The notes beneath the pieces are model-generated. The model did not search any database, was not told the origin of the DNA, and saw only the letters and a list, made by a program, of their open reading frames with translations. 64,000 nucleotides of DNA from HK1 sp965215295. Its GTDB lineage: Bacteria > Pseudomonadota > Gammaproteobacteria > HK1. Location: the NCBI GenBank assembly GCA_965215295.1, contig OZ244045.1, forward strand, positions 2,294,001 to 2,358,000, given 5' to 3'. Within the stretch, counting starts at the first letter, position 1, and each line of letters starts with the position of its first letter. Below, piece after piece: positions 59,948 through 64,000 of this stretch. The position numbers were made by a program, and so were the translations under genes.

Positions 59948-60898
59948 GTGAAGATCTGCATGGTCGGTGAGGGGGCCTTCGCCCGCAAGCACCTCGACGC
60001 GCTGGCGCGCATCGAGGGCGTGGAGGTCGCGTCCATCGCGGGCGGCGTCGCCGAGCACACGCGGGCGGCGGCCGCGAAGTACGGGGTTCCCCACTGGACG
60101 ACGGACCTCGCCGAGGGCCTGTCGCAGCCGGGCGTCGAGGCGGCCATCCTCGCGTCGCCGACCCCGATCCACGCCGCCCAGGCCGAGCAGGTGATGCGCG
60201 CGGGCAAGCACGTGCTCATCGAGATCCCGATGGCGGACTCGCTCGCCGACGCCGAACGGGTGGTCGAGGTGCAGCGGGAAACGGGCCTGGTGGCGATGGT
60301 GGATCACGTCCGGCGCTTCAACCCGAGCCACCAGTGGGTGCACAGGCGGATCGAGGCCGGGGAGCTGCGCCTTCAGCATCTGGTGTGCGAGACGTTCTTC
60401 TTCCGCCGCACCAACATGAACGCGCTCGGCCAGCCCCGGAGCTGGACGGACCACCTGCTGTGGCACCACGCCTGCCACACGGTGGACCTCTTCCAGTACC
60501 AGACCGGCGAGGTCCCATCGCACGTCCACGCCTTGCAGGGTCCGCCCCATCCGGAGCTCGGCATCGCCATGGACATGAGCATCGGCATGGCGGTGCCGTC
60601 CGGCGCGGTGTGCACGCTGTCGCTCTCGTTCAACAACGACGGACCGCTCGGCACGTTCTTCCGCTACATCTGCGACAACGGCACCTGGATCGCCCGGTAC
60701 GACGATCTGGTGGACGGGCGACAGGAGCCCGTCGACGTGAGCGGGGTGGACGTCTCCATGGACGGCATCGAGCTGGCCGACCGCGAGTTCTTCGCCGCCA
60801 TCCGGGAGGGGCGGGAGCCCAACGCGAGCGTCGCGCAGTGCCTGGGTGCGATGCGGACGCTGGACCGGCTGGAGAAGAGCTTGGCCAGCGGTGCCTGA
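59948..60898 (+). CDS. ligC: 4-carboxy-2-hydroxymuconate-6-semialdehyde dehydrogenase (Gfo/Idh/MocA family)
   Basis: NADP-dependent oxidation of the ring-cleavage product (as hemiacetal) to 2-pyrone-4,6-dicarboxylate. 316 aa with an N-terminal Rossmann fold (KICMVGEGAFARKHLDAL), AILASPTPIHAAQAEQVM, the GKHVLIEIPM strand and WHHACHTVDLFQYQTGE. Family members of this exact type are LigC. GTG start with GGAGGA upstream (59932-59937). Confidence 0.9.
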   Translation: MKICMVGEGAFARKHLDALARIEGVEVASIAGGVAEHTRAAAAKYGVPHWTTDLAEGLSQPGVEAAILASPTPIHAAQAEQVMRAGKHVLIEIPMADSLADAERVVEVQRETGLVAMVDHVRRFNPSHQWVHRRIEAGELRLQHLVCETFFFRRTNMNALGQPRSWTDHLLWHHACHTVDLFQYQTGEVPSHVHALQGPPHPELGIAMDMSIGMAVPSGAVCTLSLSFNNDGPLGTFFRYICDNGTWIARYDDLVDGRQEPVDVSGVDVSMDGIELADREFFAAIREGREPNASVAQCLGAMRTLDRLEKSLASGA

Positions 60899-60937
60899 CG
60901 CCTCGACTCGAGCCTCGCTCCCCCGGCCGTGGAATCC

Positions 60938-61081
60938 GGTGCAGAGTCCGGTGCGGAATCCGGTGCAGAGTCCGGTGCGGTGTCCGGTGCGAAGTCCGGT
61001 GCGGTGTCCCGTGCGGAGTCCGGTGCGGAGTCCGGTGCGGAATCCGGTGCGGAGTCCGGTACGGAGTCCGGTGCGGAATCG
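60938..61081. repeat. Minisatellite, 12-base unit x 12
   Basis: Twelve copies of ggtgcggaatcc, with variants ggtgcagagtcc and ggtgcggtgtcc, between ligC and ligI. Frames through it are short periodic peptides, not genes. Confidence 0.92.
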
Positions 61082-61191
61082 CGAGGTATCGTTCGTGGCG
61101 GTCGGATTCCCGCGCCCCGCGATGGCGGGAGGCGGGAATCGAAGAGCCCGATGATGTGACGTCGATGCCGAATCAGGCGGAAGGAACGCCC

Positions 61192-62067
61192 ATGGTGACG
61201 CCCGGATACTTGGCCTTTCATCCGAATCCGAAGAAGCCCGAACACGCGCTGCCTCCGGACGCCTGCGATGCGCACTGCCACGTGTTCGGGCCGACGGCCA
61301 GGTTTCCGTTCGCACCCGGCAGCACCTATGTCCCGGTCGACGCGCCGAAGGAGACGCTGTTCCAGCGTCATCGCCACCTGGGCGTCTCGCGTGCGGTCAT
61401 CGTGCAGGCGAGCTGCCACGGCACCGACAATGCGGCGATGGTGGACGCCTTGCGAGCCGGGGGCGACGACTACCGGGGCATCGCGGTAGTCGCCGAGGAC
61501 GTGACGGAACGGGCCCTGGAAGAGATGCACGGCGCCGGAGTACGCGGGGTGCGCTTCAACTTCGTCAAGCGGCTCGGGGGCGGGAAGCCTCCGAGCGCCT
61601 ACCGCCCGATCCTGGACAGGATCGGGCGGCTCGGCTGGCACGTCGTCGTCTACTTCGACGCCGAGGATCTGGAGACGCTGGCGCCGTTCCTGCGCAGCAT
61701 CGAGGTCCCGGTGGTCATCGACCACATGGGCCGCGTACCGGTGGAGCAGGGCCTCGCGTCCAGGCCCTTCCGCCTGCTGCGCGACCTGCTGGCCGGCGAC
61801 GGGAAGTTCCGGGTGAAGATCAGTTGCCCGGAACGCCTGTCGCGCACCGGACCGCCCTACGCCGACGTCGACCCCATCGCCCGGGAGCTGCTGCGAACCG
61901 CGCCGGACCGGGTGCTCTGGGGCACCGACTGGCCCCACCCGAACATGAAGTCCCACATGCCGGACGACGGCGCCCTGGTGGACCGGATCATGGCCATTTG
62001 CGATACCCCGGCGCTGCGCAGGCAGGTGCTGGTGGACAACCCCGCCCGGCTGTACTGGGCGGATTGA
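61192..62067 (+). CDS. ligI: 2-pyrone-4,6-dicarboxylate hydrolase
   Basis: Amidohydrolase-superfamily enzyme, 291 aa, that opens the 2-pyrone ring to 4-oxalomesaconate. DACDAHCHVFGP (first metal/substrate His), VQASCHGTDNAAMVDAL, GVRFNFVKRLGGG, VVIDHMGRVP and LWGTDWPHPN (Asp) match LigI, a member that works without bound metal. ATG 61192 has GGAAGGA 6 bases upstream; ATG 61165 is in frame but lacks support. Confidence 0.92.
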   Translation: MVTPGYLAFHPNPKKPEHALPPDACDAHCHVFGPTARFPFAPGSTYVPVDAPKETLFQRHRHLGVSRAVIVQASCHGTDNAAMVDALRAGGDDYRGIAVVAEDVTERALEEMHGAGVRGVRFNFVKRLGGGKPPSAYRPILDRIGRLGWHVVVYFDAEDLETLAPFLRSIEVPVVIDHMGRVPVEQGLASRPFRLLRDLLAGDGKFRVKISCPERLSRTGPPYADVDPIARELLRTAPDRVLWGTDWPHPNMKSHMPDDGALVDRIMAICDTPALRRQVLVDNPARLYWAD

Positions 62068-62094
62068 CGGGTGGCCCGATGAGCGGACTGACGA

Positions 62095-62403
62095 ATGGGT
62101 CGATGGGCAGGCCGGTACGCGGGTTGAACGATGGGTCGATGGGCAGACCGGTACGCGGATGGATCGATGGATCGACAGGCAGACCAGTACGCGGATGGAT
62201 CGATGGGTCGATGGGCAGGCCGGTACGCGGACTGAGCGATGGATCGATGGGCAGTCCGATATGCAGATTGGTCGATGGACCGACAGGTAGACCGGTACGC
62301 GGATGGATCGATGGATCGACGGGCAGACCAGTACGCGGACTGATCGATGGACCGATGGGCAGACCGGTACGCGGATGGATCGATGGATCGACAGGCGGTC
62401 CGG
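62095..62403. repeat. Minisatellite, 36-base unit x about 8.5
   Basis: Eight full copies plus a partial of a 36-base unit (atgggtcgatgggcagaccg, then gtacgcggatggatcg) separate ligI from ligK. Each unit is itself built from cgatgg half-repeats. No gene is inferred although frames stay open. Confidence 0.92.
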
Positions 62404-62457
62404 TGAACGATCCGGGACCAACCCAGTGAACGATCCGGAACCAGCAAGGAGAACCCC

Positions 62458-63441
62458 ATGACGCCAGTGGCCGTCCGCCACATCGAGCGCGCCGACCCCG
62501 CGACCATCGAGCGGCTCGGCGCGCTCGGGGTCGCGACGGTGCACGAGGCCCAAGGCCGCACCGGGCTGCTGAAGCCGTACCTCCGCCCGATCTACCCGCG
62601 CGCGCAGGCGGCCGGCAGCGCCGTCACCGTCCTGTCCCAGCCGGGCGACAACTGGATGGTGCACGTGGCCATCGAGCTGTGCCGGCCCGGGGACGTGCTG
62701 GTCATCGCCTGCACCGCGGACAACACCGACGGGATGTTCGGCGACCTGCTCGCGACCTCGGCCCGGGCCCGGGGCGTCAAGGGGCTGGTCACCGATACCG
62801 GGGTGCGGGACGTTCGCGACCTCGAAGCCATGGGCTTCCCGGTGTGGGCGCGGGCGGTCTCGGCCCGGGGCACGGTCAAGAGCACCCTCGGCTGCGTGAA
62901 CGTGCCCGTCGTCTGCGCCGGCCGGCTCGTCAACCCCGGCGACGTGGTGGTGGCCGACGATGACGGGGTGGTCGTGGTGCCGAGAACCGACGCTCCCCGA
63001 GTGCTCGCCGCCGCCCGCGAGCGCGAAGCGAACGAGGCCGACAAGCGCGAGAAGCTGGCCGCCGGGGTCTTGGGCCTCGACATCTACGGCATGAGGCCGA
63101 AACTCGACGCGGCCGGCCTCGTGTACGTGGACCACCTCTCCGATCTCGACCGCGATCCCGGACCCGACCGCGATCCCGGACCCGACCGCGACCCCGGCTC
63201 CGACCGCGACCCCGGCTCCGACCGCGACCCCGGCTCCGACCGCGACCCCGGTTCCAACCGACCCTCCGAACCCGACCGCGACCCCGGCTCCGACCGACCC
63301 TCCGGACCTGACCGCAACCCCGGCTCCAACCGACCCTCCGAACCCGACCGCGACCCCGGCTCCGACCGACCCCCCGGCTCCAACCGCGACCCCGGCTCCG
63401 GCCGACCCTCCGAGCCCGAACACGACCCCGGCTCCGAATGA
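62458..63441 (+). CDS. ligK: 4-carboxy-4-hydroxy-2-oxoadipate aldolase with repeat tail
   Basis: RraA-fold class II aldolase that splits 4-carboxy-4-hydroxy-2-oxoadipate to pyruvate and oxaloacetate (also oxaloacetate decarboxylase). Residues 1-228 are normal LigK (VATVHEAQGRTGLLKPYL, GDNWMVHVAIELCRPGDVLV, GLVTDTGVRDVRDLEAMGFP). From about residue 229 the frame enters an 18-base DNA repeat and adds about 98 residues of DRDPGS-type repeats before the stop, which overlaps ligJ. The usual family length is about 228, so the tail is an addition, likely disordered. Confidence 0.9.
   Translation: MTPVAVRHIERADPATIERLGALGVATVHEAQGRTGLLKPYLRPIYPRAQAAGSAVTVLSQPGDNWMVHVAIELCRPGDVLVIACTADNTDGMFGDLLATSARARGVKGLVTDTGVRDVRDLEAMGFPVWARAVSARGTVKSTLGCVNVPVVCAGRLVNPGDVVVADDDGVVVVPRTDAPRVLAAAREREANEADKREKLAAGVLGLDIYGMRPKLDAAGLVYVDHLSDLDRDPGPDRDPGPDRDPGSDRDPGSDRDPGSDRDPGSNRPSEPDRDPGSDRPSGPDRNPGSNRPSEPDRDPGSDRPPGSNRDPGSGRPSEPEHDPGSE
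63148..63435. repeat. 18-base tandem repeat forming the ligK 3' end
   Basis: About 16 copies of ccccggctccgaccgcga or variants (ccctccgaacccgaccgc). Period 18 keeps the ligK frame and gives (S/P)DRDPG and SNRPSEPDRDPG peptides. Confidence 0.9.
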
Positions 63442-64000
63442 GGACGATCGTCGTGATCATCGACTGCCACGGCCACTACACCACCGCCCCCGATGCCCTC
63501 GGCGAATACCGCGAACGCCAGAAGGCCGATCTCGCCGAGGACCCGATGCACCGCCACGTCAAGGGCGAGATCCACATCACCGACGACCAGATCCGCGAGA
63601 GCCTCGAAGGCGCCCAGCTCAGGCTTCAGCGCGAGCGCGGGACGGACCTGACCGTCTTCTCGCCCCGCGCGAGCTGGATGGGCCACCACATCGGCAACGA
63701 GTCGACCAGCATCGCGTGGACCGAGCACTGCAACGACCTCATCCACCGGATCACCCGGCTCTACCCCGAGAACTTCGCCGGCGTCGCCCAGCTTCCGCAG
63801 ACGCCCGGGGTACCCCCGACCGCCTGCGTCCGCGAGCTGGAACGCTGCGTCGACGAGCTCGGCTTCGTCGGCTGCAACCTCAACCCGGACCCGAGCGGCG
63901 GCTACTGGACCGGCCCCCCGCTCGGCGACCGCTGGTGGTATCCGCTCTACGAGAAGATGGTGGAGCTCGACGTACCCGCGATGATCCACGTGAGCGCCGC
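63438..64000 (+). CDS. ligJ: 4-oxalomesaconate hydratase, partial at window end
   Basis: ATG 63438 overlaps the ligK stop (ATGA). The first 187 codons read MRTIVVIIDCHGHYTTAPDA, then IHITDDQIRESLEGAQLRL, FSPRASWMGHHIG, IAWTEHCNDLIHRITRLYP, ELGFVGCNLNPDPSGGYW and MIHVSAA at the edge. This is the amidohydrolase-fold LigJ, which hydrates 4-oxalomesaconate to the LigK substrate. The C-terminal part lies outside the window. Confidence 0.88.
   Translation, partial: MRTIVVIIDCHGHYTTAPDALGEYRERQKADLAEDPMHRHVKGEIHITDDQIRESLEGAQLRLQRERGTDLTVFSPRASWMGHHIGNESTSIAWTEHCNDLIHRITRLYPENFAGVAQLPQTPGVPPTACVRELERCVDELGFVGCNLNPDPSGGYWTGPPLGDRWWYPLYEKMVELDVPAMIHVSA

Noticed and set aside
60664..63423. 919-codon minus-strand frame across the lig genes
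   Set aside because: Opposes ligC, ligI and ligK and spans three minisatellites; no motif.

Overview
The window is a high-GC (roughly two thirds G+C by eye) bacterial chromosome segment, densely coding, with many genes overlapping by 4 bases (ATGA/GTGA). The mix of an AmgK-MurU peptidoglycan-recycling pair, ComEA, bactofilin, SirB1, TRAP transport, indolepyruvate oxidoreductase, a homoprotocatechuate cluster and a protocatechuate 4,5-cleavage cluster points to a metabolically versatile proteobacterium. I cannot name the genus.

Layout. 0.3-7.5 kb: aspartate carbamoyltransferase divergent from a PyrK-like flavoprotein, a CoA-transferase, a small CRISPR-like array, phosphonoacetate hydrolase with an aldehyde dehydrogenase, and a KDPG-aldolase-like gene. 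7.7-22.3 kb: a genomic island with an IS4-type transposase remnant at its left edge. It carries a complete DNA phosphorothioation locus (dndA divergent from dndBCDE). Next to it is a six-gene operon with a PLD-nuclease/helicase fusion, a 79-aa protein, an SMC-like DndD paralogue, a 162-aa unknown, a 553-aa DGQHR (DndB-like) protein and, last, a RelA/SpoT-type (p)ppGpp synthetase domain protein. This second operon lacks DndFGH-like genes and is the best candidate for an undescribed or variant phosphorothioate-linked defence module. Part of it (about 15.6-20 kb) is visibly poorer in G+C than the flanks.

22.4-39.7 kb: housekeeping genes (two BatA/BatB-type VWA proteins, SirB1, dtd, cupin, DUF924, DUF2946, an MFS permease, bactofilin, a glutaredoxin-like protein, an alkyltransferase-like protein, HAD, ComEA, MurU-AmgK, a ketopantoate-reductase-like protein). 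Two more CRISPR-like clusters lie here, one of which flanks a small operon encoding a two-TM SLATT-like protein. 40-56.6 kb: catabolism of aromatic acids. PobA makes protocatechuate. A MarR-controlled cluster (HpaB, HpaE-like, HpaD, an acetoacetate-decarboxylase-family protein, a HpaG-like protein, a PaaK-like ligase) handles hydroxyphenylacetate. A TRAP importer, a thioesterase and IorAB are placed to take up and oxidise aryl-pyruvates to aryl-acetates. 57-64 kb: an Rpn-type nuclease/transposase relative, a glucoamylase pseudogene scrap, and ligA-ligB-ligC-ligI-ligK-ligJ for protocatechuate 4,5-cleavage. ligJ runs off the window.

Three sequence habits recur. First, degenerate palindromic repeats of about 28 bases at exact 60-61-base periods occur at three loci without cas genes, which is type I-E CRISPR geometry. 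Second, many minisatellites of 12-36-base period lie in intergenic gaps and, in two cases (IorB, LigK), have been absorbed into proteins. Third, short tandem duplications at gene junctions leave truncated stubs of the next gene (iorA/iorB, ligA/ligB, ligB/ligC) or copies of a gene's 3' end (dtd, murU).
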